A stretch of 64,000 bases of DNA from Strongylocentrotus droebachiensis (lineage: Eukaryota > Echinodermata > Echinoidea > Camarodonta > Strongylocentrotidae), in contig JAVYIG010001817.1 in assembly GCA_035222895.1 (NCBI GenBank), positions 124,001 through 188,000 of the forward strand, read 5' to 3'. The notes beneath the pieces are model-generated. The model saw only the letters and a program-made list of their open reading frames with translations. It did not search any database and was not told the origin of the DNA. Of the stretch, positions 1-13,100 are shown piece by piece (the stretch's first letter is position 1; every line of letters starts with the position of its first letter). Made by a program: the position numbers and the translations under genes.

Positions 1-235
1 AAGAAACCCAGTTTTCAGTCCTAAAATACACAGTACATTAAGAATTTGGCTGGTACTGCCTATAAAGAAATATAAAGTTTGAGACAAATTTCAGTCGTCT
101 CATACAGAAGATGATAGTGCCTTTGACACCTCAATGACAATGGCACAACAACAGGTACTGAGACCATTGGTATTAACAAATTGATCACGGATGAAACACC
201 CTCAAAATGTTTGCTTTATGAGAAGGACAGTTTAC

Positions 236-3200
236 CTTGCATCCATTTGAGCAGTCTTGCATATTAACCCAGTAGTTGTGATTATTCCAGAGTGATTCTA
301 TTCCCAGGTAGCCATCGTGCTGTGTGGAGTAGCTGTTACCGGTCAGTGGCTCGATGAAGAAGTTTTCTGGAACCTCCCTCTTACCGCTGAGGACCAGTAC
401 CCAGCAGTGGATTCTCAGACCATATAGCTCATCGGATGGTGGCTTCTCAAGTTCCTGCATTACAAATAAAAATTATAATATCATCAGGAAAACCAATAAC
501 AAAACTATGTTCTGGAGATAACAATTTTCACTTTGTTTTAGTTAATAATAACATGTAATACTAAAATTAGTGTCTGGCCTTAATGGTCTCTATCAATCAC
601 ATTTTTGGCAGTCCAGCATATGCAAATGATTATCATATGTATGTAATTGATTGATTTACAACTTTTTGTCCATCGCAGTATATATAAATCAAAACATTTA
701 TTGAAATGACAGTCTATATTTACTTTGTTTCTTTTTCTTCTTTTAGGACATCCTGTACAGAGAAACAGGAGGAAGAAGCTTTAAATATAATTACATCATA
801 TATCGCTGCAGAATTTCATATCAGAATAAATGAGAGAATCAGTAAACCTATAAGACCATTAACACTATATGATGAAAATAAGTTTTGCAGGTTTTATAGT
901 GATGATACAAAAGAAAGAATAGCTGGATTGCTGCATCACTGACCTCTTGTTTTTCCTCCATCTCCTTCTTCCTTTGTTGCTCCTCTTTGGCTTGTTCTGC
1001 CTCTTTCCTGGCTTCCATCTCCAAGATGAACTTACTCCTAAGATCCTTGGGAGGTTTCACTGTATACTTCCTCATCTCCTTCTTCTTCTCTTCTCTTTTG
1101 ACCTTCACATCAAACAAGAGAGAATGATAAATAATAGTTTGTGTTTATCTTCTCATTCTATAAAGTCTATACTAATAGTACATGAAGTGCTGTTTAACCC
1201 TTTGTATACAGGAGCTGAGTGGTCCCTGTATTAAGCCTATGGCAATTAGATAATTAAGAAGTGAACAGGTTAATTCATAACCACATGAGGCAAGAATTAA
1301 CATACCCCACCATTACAGGTGCTATAAACATATCAAAATCAAGCTTGTTTCTGTAATCTGGCTACCAGTATAAAAAACAACTGCAAAATCATGCAATTGA
1401 ATAAAGCTGCAAACTATGAAAGATATATAAAAATTAAGTGCTAATAAACAATGAAGCTGCACACTTACCTCATTTTTCTTCTTCATGAGAGGGCATATTT
1501 CTCTGGTTTCATCGCACAGTGTCATCTCTCTAGTAGCATACCCACACACCACATAGGCATCATATCCAGCTCCTAGCAGCAGAGAGCAAAGCAATGTACT
1601 CATCTCAAAACAGTTCCCTCTCTGTCGTCTTAGAACTGTGGTTGAAGATAGCAATGATTTGGGCTGTACAGGGATAATAAAAGAAAGAGATGTCTACTTT
1701 AGAATGCTCTTGTTTCACAAAATTGTTAAGAAAAATAAAGGTTTGCGATGGTATACGGCAATTATAAAGATATTTCCAATCATGAATAAAATTGCATAAA
1801 TACAAATAGATCTAAAGCTAGTAAAAGGTAATAACATCATAGACATGTCAAACTCATTCCCTCAATACCCGTAAAATATTATTATTATTTTTTTGTTTGT
1901 TTACAGAAGTCTAAAATATTATACTTTACTTTTGAAGAAGCCACAGATATCTATGTTCTAATCTAACAGTGAACAAATAATCGTACACAATTGCATGGAG
2001 GCAAACACCTAGCACTCAACAGGGCCATATTTTTGTTCATACAGTGTAACAGAGAATGGCAAAACAATGAATGAGTTTGTCGAAGTATCAAAATATATAT
2101 TTGACATTGCTTACCAAATCTACAGGAGGATCAAGTGGATCAAATGTGACATAGTCTGAAACAAATTCTGCACAGCCATCATAGTCATACAGCTCCTGGA
2201 AGGGAAGTGTTGTGGGCCTGATCGTGGTACACACAAACTTTTCCACTCCACATTCATTGAGAGGGCAAAGAAGGAGTGGTTTCCGATCTCTGTAGAGATG
2301 GACATACTGTCGTCGGAAGTTTTCTGAGTAGGCCAACACCAGTTTCTCCTTGTTGTCATTCTCTTTGTAGGTGAGAGGATAGCTCTGCATGGGAAGATCT
2401 GCAGGAGTCCTGTAAGATTTCATGAATGAATGAACAGAAATGTGCATTAGAAAGATATGACTGCATCAAAAATGACTTGAAATTTGCGCTATTGATATTT
2501 TTCAGTCATTATCTTTTCCCCACAAGTCAACTCAAGTCTTCAAAACAATCTTCACCTAACTTAGTACCAATATTCAAATTAAATTGTCCTAAACTAGCTG
2601 AATGAAAGGCATTTTGACATAATTGAATACAAATTAAGTGAGCATATTATTATGCTCCCATCGCATCACCGGCCGCCATGCATGCAGCCGTCAGTTTTTT
2701 TAAATGACATTTCAGGTGGAGTTTAGATTCTAGTGGTATATTTATAGCTAGCTACATTACATTGCTTCCTTATATATAACCCATTCATTCAATGTCAACA
2801 ACCTTTGTCTTTGTAGTTATTGTACCAAGTAAATAAATCTGCTCTAGCCTATGCATACTTGCAGACTTCACTTTAAAAGCTAGACAGAAATAACCGTCTG
2901 ATATGGGTAATTTCTTTAATAAAACTGACATTTGTTTGACATTCCCCATATCTAGTGGAGCCAGACGTAGTCTCAGTGGAACAACCAACGATTAGACAGA
3001 CTGAAGCTTTGGTCTATATTTGAAAGCTAGACCGAAAGCTTCAGTCTCTGATATCGACGGTGGTTCCGCTGAGATTGCATCTGGCTCCACTGACCGCTAT
3101 GTCAACAAATGTCAGTTTTATTAAAGAAATGACCCATATCAGACGGTTATTTCTGTCTATTTGAAAGCATACTTTTACTTTTGCACACACGTTCACAAAC

Positions 3201-3533
3201 AAAATCATTAAAATAGACCCCTAGAGTCTAGATCTACACAACTTTTCAATGATATTGTTCGACTTAACTTTAGTCTACATGACTGAATCTGTACGTAGTT
3301 ATTATTTAAATCTTTTGTTGCATTTCCATTGTACTTTATAAGATTTCATATTTTCATCCTTACATGTCTATTTTAGGAGGTTGCAAAACAATTTGGTCGA
3401 GCTCATCTTTCAACTCGTTGACTGCTTCCAAAGCATCAGCTGGAATTTCATTCTCTGCGTCCTCTTCTTGAATTGTCCCATCATCGGCACCACTATCTAC
3501 AACTATAGCTGGACCGTCTCCTACTCCTTCCAT
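236..3533 (-). CDS. DRC7: DRC7 (CCDC135), dynein regulatory complex subunit 7, 5' part of gene (5 coding exons)
   Basis: Partial gene; the rest lies beyond the left edge. Coding exons, all GT/AG: 3364-3533 (ATG at 3533), 2115-2409, 1469-1663, 944-1102, 236-454. They join in frame to 346 codons, about 40 percent of the ~870-residue family length. Residues 1-58 are acidic. Exon 2 carries the conserved stretch ending in LNECGVEKFVCTTIRPT. Exon 3 (residues 156-220) carries SSTTVLRRQRGNCFEMS, the transglutaminase-like core with Cys at the family's GNC position. Exon 4 is a charged Lys/Glu coiled coil. Exon 5 has LSGKREVPENFFIEPLTG and GIESLWNNHNYWVNMQDC, nearly the same as in vertebrate DRC7. In the family this is a nexin-dynein regulatory complex subunit of motile cilia and flagella. 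Intron 1 holds a foldback element. Divergent from TTC27. Identification is secure; exon 1 is the least certain border. Confidence 0.93.
2882..3159. mobile_element. Foldback (fully palindromic) MITE in DRC7 intron 1
   Basis: The segment reads as its own reverse complement with scattered mismatches. AGACAGAAATAACCGTCTGA at 2882 matches the inverse ending at 3159. The arms continue through a GGAGCCAGACG / CATCTGGCTCC pair to a central hairpin around GACTGAAGCTTT / AAAGCTTCAGTC near 3025. It has no coding capacity. A non-autonomous DNA transposon of foldback type is the likeliest explanation; no target duplication is clear. Confidence 0.75.
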
Positions 3534-4146
3534 AATGGTAAATTTTACTGGCAGATTCTCTCAGATTTTGTTTTTGTGAAGGTCGAATTTCTTTTGCGCT
3601 TGTAGCTAGAATTGTGCACAAACGAATGTGGCGGAGAGACACGACAACAACACAAGATCAAGAGCACGATCGAGCGCTAGCTATTGAGTATGGAGATCCC
3701 CGTACAGTACTACTCACAGCTACTTGTATACAGATATCCCTGCTCCATAGCAACAATGCAAAATATAGTTCAATATTTAAACTGAATAATGTAGAAATTT
3801 CAAGCCATAAATATTCTAAAATTGTGATTTTGAGAATTATACGATTAAAGAATATGAAAATTAATGATCCGAAGTAATTTAAGATTCGAAAGATTCATGC
3901 GGATGAATAACAATTTTTGTTAAATGCAAAGCTATTTACACCAAATCGTCGTTGATGGCAGCAATCATTTTGAGGAAACATGGATGCGCCCACGACACCA
4001 ACATGCTGCATGTGTTCCGACAGACATTGCCATTGATTGAACATTGATTCTATCTCGCTCTGAATATTGTGTTGTTCTGGAAATCTTTTAAAGACACCTT
4101 TAGCCTGGTTTCAAACTGTTAAAAATCAGCAATTATCATCAATAGT
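3534..4146. promoter_or_regulatory. Putative bidirectional promoter between DRC7 and TTC27
   Basis: The 613 bp between the two start codons hold no other gene, so the promoters and 5' UTRs of both divergent genes probably lie here. I see no convincing TATA box at either end. Housekeeping TTC27 and ciliary DRC7 need not be co-regulated. The assignment rests on gene arrangement only. Confidence 0.5.
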
Positions 4147-7100
4147 ATGGCAAGAAATAAGGCAGATAATGACTTCGTAATGTCGCATGAATTGGCATGT
4201 ATTTGGCGAATGGAGAAGGGGATTGCGCAATCACTCGAAAATGACAACAACATCAACATCGAGGACCAATGTGAGGCATGGATGGGGGAATTCGCCACCA
4301 ATAGCTTTGAACTGGACAAAGAGGGTATAAAAGATGAGATGATTACTTTTTTAACATTTAAAAACTATATTAAAAAAGATCTTTGTACAGCCTACAGCTA
4401 TACAGGTAGGCCTAGATCTTCTAACACAACATGAACAGGTGATTTAAATAACAAAATAAGTCAATCAAGCAACCAAGTGGATGCTTATATTAATCTCTCT
4501 TTTTTATAATTGTTTAAATGTCAAATCTCAATCATTTAGTTTTGTGAAAAACAATTTAAATTTGAATTATTAACTGCTGAATCAGACTTTTTAAGATTAA
4601 CCCATTGAATTTAAATTTATTCTGTTTTCAACATGATCAACATATTATATTCCGTACACCCCAGCCTGCATGATCCTGAGAATGTTGACCCAGAAGATGG
4701 TTGAAAAGAGTAAATAATTGGCAAATTCCCTTTCGTTTATTTTTTAAATTGTTTTGTTTTGATTTGTTTCAATGCAGAAGTAAGAAAGTTCCTGTTATCA
4801 ATATTGAATGGAAATTATGAAGAGGTGATGACATCAGTTATCACTAGTCGCATCCTAGCCAGGACTCTTGACCATGATATTGCAGAGCAGATCTCAAGAA
4901 ATATCACAGATTTTGTTGCACAACATCAACATCCAAGAGAAAAGGTTTTTAGGTTCGTTGATGTTCTATACTATGGGCAATATATTTGTTTATTTCATTT
5001 ATATCTTTCTTGTTGCTTGTTGTGTACTACAATATTAAATTGAATGCAAGCCCCTATATATTTATTACATTTGTAATAAAAACACATTCATTGATTTTGC
5101 AAGTTCACAAGGAGAAGTTTTATTAATTCGACAAATGGTAAAATATAGATTTGAATGATTGTTTTGGCACTGACCTCTAGATGACTTTTATGTAATACTG
5201 TACCTTAAACGTGTCATTTGAATGTTCACAATCTTTTGCTATTGTTATGATTTAAAAGATGATACTCATTGATTTCTGTTGAGATGTTTTCATTTCAAAT
5301 TTCTTATGTTTATTTTCCACATACCAGGCAGTTCTTAGTAGCATGTGTGGGCATTTCAAGTTTGCAGTTATTTGTTCAAAATAATTGGACTGGACCACTG
5401 ACAAGTAAACCTGTGATGGATCATGTATCAGAAAATCTTCTTTTTCTTCAAAAGGTAGGAAGAGTTTGCTTATTGATAATTTGATATGATCATGAATTGA
5501 TGGTATCTCCCATATGAAAGAGATTTAACTCCCTTGTCATTTTGTTAATTAGTGTTTAGACCCATTTTTATCCATGTGTATTTACAAAATTAAAAAAATG
5601 AATATGTCAATTTGGTTAGCTAGGGTAATAACTCATTGTCATTCATGATATAAATCACATGATATTAATATTTATACAAAAGAGAATGTAGTGTGCATCT
5701 CTATCATCGATGGTTAGTTTTGTACACATGTAATACTGAATTTATCTCTTTTATACTCGTACAATGCATTGTTGTATTTTCTGATGTTCATGTATGTTCA
5801 CCACTGCATATTTTGCTTCTAATTGTTTTAGTTGGTAATGAATTTTGTAAGAAGTTTAATTTCTAATTGGTCAGTCAACGGTCGACACATATTTATTTAT
5901 GTCAATTTTGATGTGTTGTGGTTAGAATTTGAAAATGAAAATGAACAGATTACCCTTTTTCTTAGAACAATAAATTATACCCTGTAAAGTATCCAACATT
6001 TACTTTCCTACTTTTCATTCATTGTTTCAATAAATAAAAAAGAATATTATTTGTGATTCACAATTATTCCAATTAGATGATAAAAAATTATCACCTATCC
6101 CTTTTTTTTTTTTTCTCTTTTCTTTTTTCTCCACAGGAAAAAGATGTACAGAGTATAGCCAAATCAACACTCTGTCCTGAGGACTGTTTAATATATCCTT
6201 TAGTTTGTTTGCCAGAACTACTTCTCGTTGCTCGGTGCATTCTAATAGAATCCAGTAATCATGTTGCCCTTTGTAAGGTAAGCCCAACAATTATTCTTAT
6301 ATGTCCCATTTACTTTGCTAAGAAAGCTGATGCTATACTTATGTTCAAATTAATCTAACGATAATTAGTCCATTAGGTCAGTGTAACTTGTTTGTTGCAT
6401 ATGAGCATATTATTTAAATATATACAGTAGGTTTGCGGGTGCACCATGTGTGAGAGAGAGAGAGAGAGGGTTGAGGAGTCCTGAAAAGGACTCTGACTCC
6501 GTAATCTTTCTTGGGGAATAAAGTAGCAAAAATTTGTGTGATATTTACTATTTAGTGACATCTTACAGTAGTGACTCCAGTTTTGTTGCATTTTATATCC
6601 TGGATATGAAAAGTAGTATTGATAATTTGTCTTTGTTTGGTTTTCTTTTCAGACAGCAGATTGGTGGAGGTTACGATGCCTTTGGGTTCAGCAGCAAGTC
6701 CTAGATGAGAGATCACCACAACTCTACGATCTCATCTTGCCCCTTATCAATTCAAGTAAGTACCATTCATTACAGAGCCCTGTAACTCTGTTAAAATTCT
6801 GTATTATCTCATAATGATTAGTCTTATCTTTTTTTAGCAAGCGCAATCCTCACAGTAAGTTATTATAATATTATAAAAGAAACATTTATTATTATTACCA
6901 CAAACATCTTGTCTCTTTCTTAGCAATTTTTAGTAAGAATGGAAGAATATAGGACTCAAAATGCCAAGTGAATTAATATAATGAAAAGATTTAATTAACA
7001 GTTTTGCTTACATACAAGCAGTTGCTTTGCAGTTTTGCTTACATACAAGCAGTTGCTTTGCAGTTTTGCTTACTTACAAGCACACACATGTTTTCTTAGC

Positions 7101-10100
7101 AGTCGGGTAAAACAATGAATCAAAAAACTATGGTTGAAAATATTTGATAAAAGTGTAAAGGTTTTCTATTTTTTAAACTTGGCCCATATACTGGTACATG
7201 TACATTATAAAATTGTGTAGTTAACACAGATAATTAATGAACTGGGAAATTTAAGAAATTGATTAAATTTTGTCTGATTTCTTTAAGAAACTGCTTCAAA
7301 TAAATAATGTCCTTTATCAAAATCTGAATTTTGTATGCTATAATTTCTTTATTCCAATGATTTGTTTATACTTTGTTTATTGATACAGTCAGAGAAGATG
7401 AGATACTGATGTCTCCTGAGCCGGACTGCTCTCTTCCTCTCATGTTTCATCTGGAATGTAGTCATATCTTTTCCTACTACTATGAGTACAAGAAGGGCAC
7501 TGAGTGCATAGCCAATGCAAAGAAACTTGCTGGAATAGAAGTGGGGCACACAGGTGAAAAATGATTTGGTGGTGAAATGAAGGAAAAAAATTAAAAAGAT
7601 GAAAGATAAAATGAAAGAATAATCAGTATATGATTTTTGATGCAAGTCTTGTTGAAAATTCAACCAAAACTTTGTAAAGGGGGAAATTAGAAGAGAAAAA
7701 ACAAAACCTCCTGGTCAATATGTTAAATTCATGACCAAATTTGTGTTATAGTATTTAATAGATGCACTTAAGAAACAAAGATAACAACAAAACAAGAAAA
7801 TTCAAATTTGAAGCTCTAACTGAAATAAATATTCCTCAAAGCTTGGTAATAATATATATTTTATTTGAAGTGCTCAGGCATACCTTCTAGTTTGGCTTTT
7901 TAAGTAAGATTGAAGAGTGGGAAATATGAAATTATTAAGAAATCTTAAACAGTATCTGCAATGAAGGATAATTTCTTTAAGATACTCTATCATAATCTCT
8001 AAAGAGCAAGTAGGAAGTAAAATTGAAAACGGATTTAAGAAGAAAGATGCTGGGTTGGCAATGCTTCACAAGTTGAATGATAGAGTTATGATGAGAGATC
8101 TTGTTTTGTTATGATTGCTTGTAGGTGCTCTTGGGAAGAGGACTAAATTCCAGATCGATGACAAAGCTCAGCTTGTTCTCATGGTAACAAGAAATGATGA
8201 AGGAGATAGAGGATCAGAGCCTACATCTTTATCTTCTTCCACTGAAGGCTTGCCAAAGGTATCTACTTAATAACAATATGTCAATCTTAGGCAATTGTGA
8301 TGAACTGTATACATGAAAACTAAAAGATTTGTGTAAAATTAAAGAGAAAAAATAGAGACAACCAATGAAAGTAACACATATAGGGATATGATTGTACAAT
8401 TTAAAGATTTTTTTTGTGTGTGTATATTAGTGTACCTGTACTAAATTTAAATGTATGATCTAACACATCACATTGTCAACTGATTATGTTTTGGATATTT
8501 TGGTGAGATTGATGAGAACTTATTTTTTGTTTTGTTAATAAATTGATTCACATCATTTTTATAGCCACTTAGTTTTATACTATTGTCATAAGATAATAAC
8601 ATTCAACTAATTTTGAAATTTGCTTTTATTTGTTTTAACTGAAGGATTTGCAGCTGGATGATGACACTGTCTTGCATGCCATTAATTTCACAGAAGATAT
8701 GGAAGGAAACATACCTCTTTTGACAAGATTAGAACAAGCCATAGTCCTTGGAGAGTGGTGAGAATATTAGATATTAAAGATGATTACCTTTTCAAAAGAT
8801 ATGCTTTGATAAATGAATTGGCACTATACCAATAGTCGTGAAATGCTTTCAATGACTCTTTTTCAATCTAGATAATCATTCAAATAGATATGAATAATTA
8901 TGTTATCTGTGTATTTATCATATGACCCTAGGAATTCCATATGTAGTATCATTTATGTTTCCTTCCTTGTTTTGTATGTTCTTATGCCCTTAGTATGGAA
9001 CATAAACGTTCCAAACCAAAAGATCTACTTGTGAATGAAGAGCTGAAGACATATGTTGTGGTAAGCAGTTATGTGATCTTGTCTTTCTGGGTGTATCAAT
9101 GTTATTGTCGCAGTGTTGAGCTCACAAGAGTACTTATACTATAAAGAAGTGAATTTGAACCATAAAGAAAAACATGGGTATGGTTTCAATAGCCCAGCTT
9201 TAAGAAAACATTTCTGATTTTTAAGAGGAAAGCAAGATGAAATAATCAGTGTGACCATCCATAGCTCTAATGTGATGAAAGCTACCTTTTAAATGTGATG
9301 GCTCACATTGCAAGTACATTAAAACCAGCTTTATTTGTTTTTATTTCATTCATACGAAAGGTCAAAAAGACCAAGTACAGATGGATTGTAACATTTTTTG
9401 ATATACATGTAATTATACAAGTAATTGTTTAGCAATGATGTGTAGCCTATAGAATTATAGAAAATTATTTTTATGACTTCGTTACGAAGTATCTGGAGGC
9501 ATTGTGTTTTCGGGTTGTCCGTCCGTACGTCCGTACGTCCCGTTCTCGTGATCGCGTTATCTCAAGAACCGACTGATGGATTCCTACCAAACTTTGGTCA
9601 TGTATGTAACTTGCAAAGCCAATGAATTGATTAGATTTTGGGGTCACAAGGTCAAAGGTCACAGGGCTCATTATGTATGCAAAAATAGCTTGTGATCGCG
9701 TTATCTCAAGAACCAACTGATGGATTCCTACCAAACTTTGGTCATGTATGTAACTTGCAGAGCCAATGAATTGATTAGATTTTGGGGTCACGAGGTCAAA
9801 GGTCACAGGGCTCATTATGTATGCAAAAATAGCTTGTGATCGCGTTATCTCAAGTACCAACTGATGGATTCCTACCAAACTTTGGTCATGTATGTAACTT
9901 GCAGAGCCAATGAATTGATTAGATTTTGGGGTCATGAGGTCAAAGATCAAAGGGTCATACATGTATATGAGAAATATCTTGTAATTACGATATTCTTAGA
10001 ACCTGTATGGATTACAACCGAACTTGAATTTGAAAAATTTCTTCCGTTTTGGTTTGTAAAATTGCTCTATGACGGAGGCATCACTTTCGAATGCACGCAG

Positions 10101-13100
10101 TCGAAGTTCCATCTAATTTAGTGTTATGATCAGAAATTAATCGGAATTGTAATCTTCAGCAAAGATGATAATGAAATTCTGCAAGCTTCTGAATTACTTT
10201 CAATCAAGAGCTAGATGCAAATCCTAGCTTCTAGAATTAGATTAGTATGGATTTTATTTTGATCTGCTTTGAAAGGGTCTATTGAGACAACCCCAGAGCT
10301 GGATGATTCAAACGTTGGCTCTCAGACTCCGATGTTTACTGGAGAAGGATAAAAGAAGGACTGTGGAAAGAGCCATGATGCAAATGCAGGTATTGTGCTA
10401 GTGGTTTTATGTGCCTTCATTTTAATGAAGATGATTTCACTGTATGTTATCAAGATATTATTTCTTTTAGGCACTACAAATACAATCTTTACATATCAGG
10501 TTTACTAAAAGCTGTAAAATTGCTTGGTATTGGAATGTATCATATAATAATTGACACAGGGTACAGCGATACTCATTTATTTCAAATAAGTTAAAAGTTG
10601 CATCTGTACGTTGTTTAGTTACATTTCCGAATATACAGTTTAAGGAACTTAAATAGGATATTTGAAATATGTTAGGGAAATTAAAAATGTTTCTGCTTTC
10701 ATGACTCATGAGCAGTATGTATAAAATGTTTATTTAGATGTATTTCAGAAAGTTCAAAAACTTTTGATTATCTATATATCTTTGTATAAATTATGAGCTC
10801 GCCATGTATGGTATGAAAATATTGTATAGTAAATAGAAGTGGTCTGAATATTTAGAAGAAATCTATGCAATGCTTTTACAGTATTTTGTGTGTAACAAGT
10901 TTATACTGATCATTGTTTTGTTCATCACTTATTCAGGTTCTAGTAGATCAAATTCCTAGTACGGAATGTCCTGGCAGAGATAGGTTGAAACTCTTCTATG
11001 CTGTCTGCCCTCCTCCTAAATGGACATTAGAGGTAATTACCGAATTCAATATGATATTGATGATTTATTTGTTGATTTAAAAATGAAGTTTCTTTCATCT
11101 GTATATTATGTTCACTTATTAATTTATCCATCCATCTTTTCATCAATCAACCCAATAGTGCATCTATCTATCCATCTGCCCATTCATCTATCCAGCCATA
11201 CTTTCATTCTTCTGTCCATCCATCCATCCATCCATCCATCCATCAGTCTATCCATCCATCAGTCCATTCATCTATCCAGCCATAGTTTCATTCTTTTGTC
11301 TATCCATCCATCCACTGTCTTTTCATCCGTCCATCCTTTCACCCATATCATCCATTCATTGATTCCCACCTTCAGCCAAACTGACAATGTTCTTGTTTGA
11401 TGTATTTGATAGGGAGAGCTTGCAGGACTACTAACCAGTCTGGGCTGTACGAGTGATGCCTTAGAGATCTATGTCAGACTAGAGCTCTGGGAAGATGTGA
11501 TTCGATGCTACAAGAGTATTGGAAAACCAGAGAAGGTAAGATTGCCGCATCCACTACCCCCCCCCCCTTTCCTGGTAGTATAGTGGTTAGTGGTAAAATG
11601 AAAATCTCTACCATTAAAGGTAAAGACCAGTTTTGGAAACGCCCCCCCTCTTAAAAATGAAATGGAAGCACCCATTACCAATCATGTGAAAGAATATGTT
11701 TTGAGTAATACGTGATGATACAAATTTTGCAGAGAAACCGCCTACTAATTGATATATTTGGTAAATTATTATATCTATTTGGACCTGATAGATATCGTGC
11801 TCGTGTCGCGTCATCTCATATTCATCTTTCTGTGTACAGTGGTTGTAACTTTATCAAGACTGGGCCAAATTTCTTACCATTTTTCATGACTCCAGAACCT
11901 TGCAGTACACACCAATACTTATATGCTACATGATCAATTTTTTCCTGATCGATTCCACAACGTTTCTTTCACAATGCAATCACATGACCATAACTGGTCT
12001 TTATCTTTAATACAGTGTAGAGAGGCTCAAGCATCACATATTCTGCTTGTTTCCTCTCAGGCACATAAAGAGATGCTATTAATGAGTGGTTTGGCTCTTG
12101 ATTTTTTAGTTAGGATGATATAAAATATAAATATGTTGTACCTCAACTAACTGCACATCAAAGAACTTTGTTACATATGAGATTTGTTATTTGCCATTAG
12201 TGTGATCGATTGATTGATTGAGAGAGCATATAGCTCTCATTTATATCTTGCAATATGTACAATTAAAAAACAAGTTAACAGCATGCCATGCATAATTTCA
12301 TGTGTACATCAAGATAACAGAGTTATACATACATATGAGGTATACAGTAGGTTTCCGGTTGCACCATGTGTGTGAGAGAGAGAGAGGTATGAGGAGTCCT
12401 GAACAGGACTCTGACTCGGTAATCTTTCTTGGAGGAGTGTAGTCCTGAAAAGGACTGTTTGTTATTTTTCTTGGCATATAGTTCTCAGGAGAACTATAGC
12501 GCTTGGAGAGGATGAGTGGCTCGACGTTTCGAACAGGTTGACTATCCGTCGTCAGGAGTGGGGAATAGCTGGCGTGCGTGAGCTTAAGTCACCGGTGTGC
12601 GGACGTCAGGGAAAAATAGGTGACCGTATGTCCGCTTGAGTCATCGGGGAGTGGGCATGGATGGTCGGATGGTAATTCGTCTGACTATCCGTCTGGGCTG
12701 GAGTTTCCGGGTTGCGGACTTAGGAGAGTTTCGAGTCGATGAGTGGGGTGTGTTGTCGGCGAGACGCTGTGTGTGTCCCCGACGTAGGCGGCGTTGTAGT
12801 CTGTTGTCGTCTGCTGTGCAGTGTAGCTGCGAGGCTGGCGGCTGCTTTGAGGGTTCGGCGGGTGGCGGTGGTTGATGTACGGGTGTCTGTCGGGGTGGTG
12901 AGGGCGGTGTTGGAGGCGGTGTTGGAGGCGGTGCTGGAGGTGGCGGTGGAGGAAGAGTGACCGGGTACTTGTTGATGAGAGGTTTCCAGATGTCGTTGAT
13001 GTATAGTCCTGAGTCTTGGGGCACGGTGTTGTGGCGGTGAATTTCGATGGCTTCTCCATGGTGAATATGAGGTAGTATAATGTTTATGACGGCCTGAGAA

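Noticed and set aside
9471..9962. 163-codon minus-strand frame
   Set aside because: It is the translation of three 144-bp repeat units; the amino acid sequence repeats with the DNA and has no other support.
11020..11400. 126-codon Ser/His/Pro/Ile-rich frame
   Set aside because: It is the TTC27 exon 11 end read into the CATC microsatellite.
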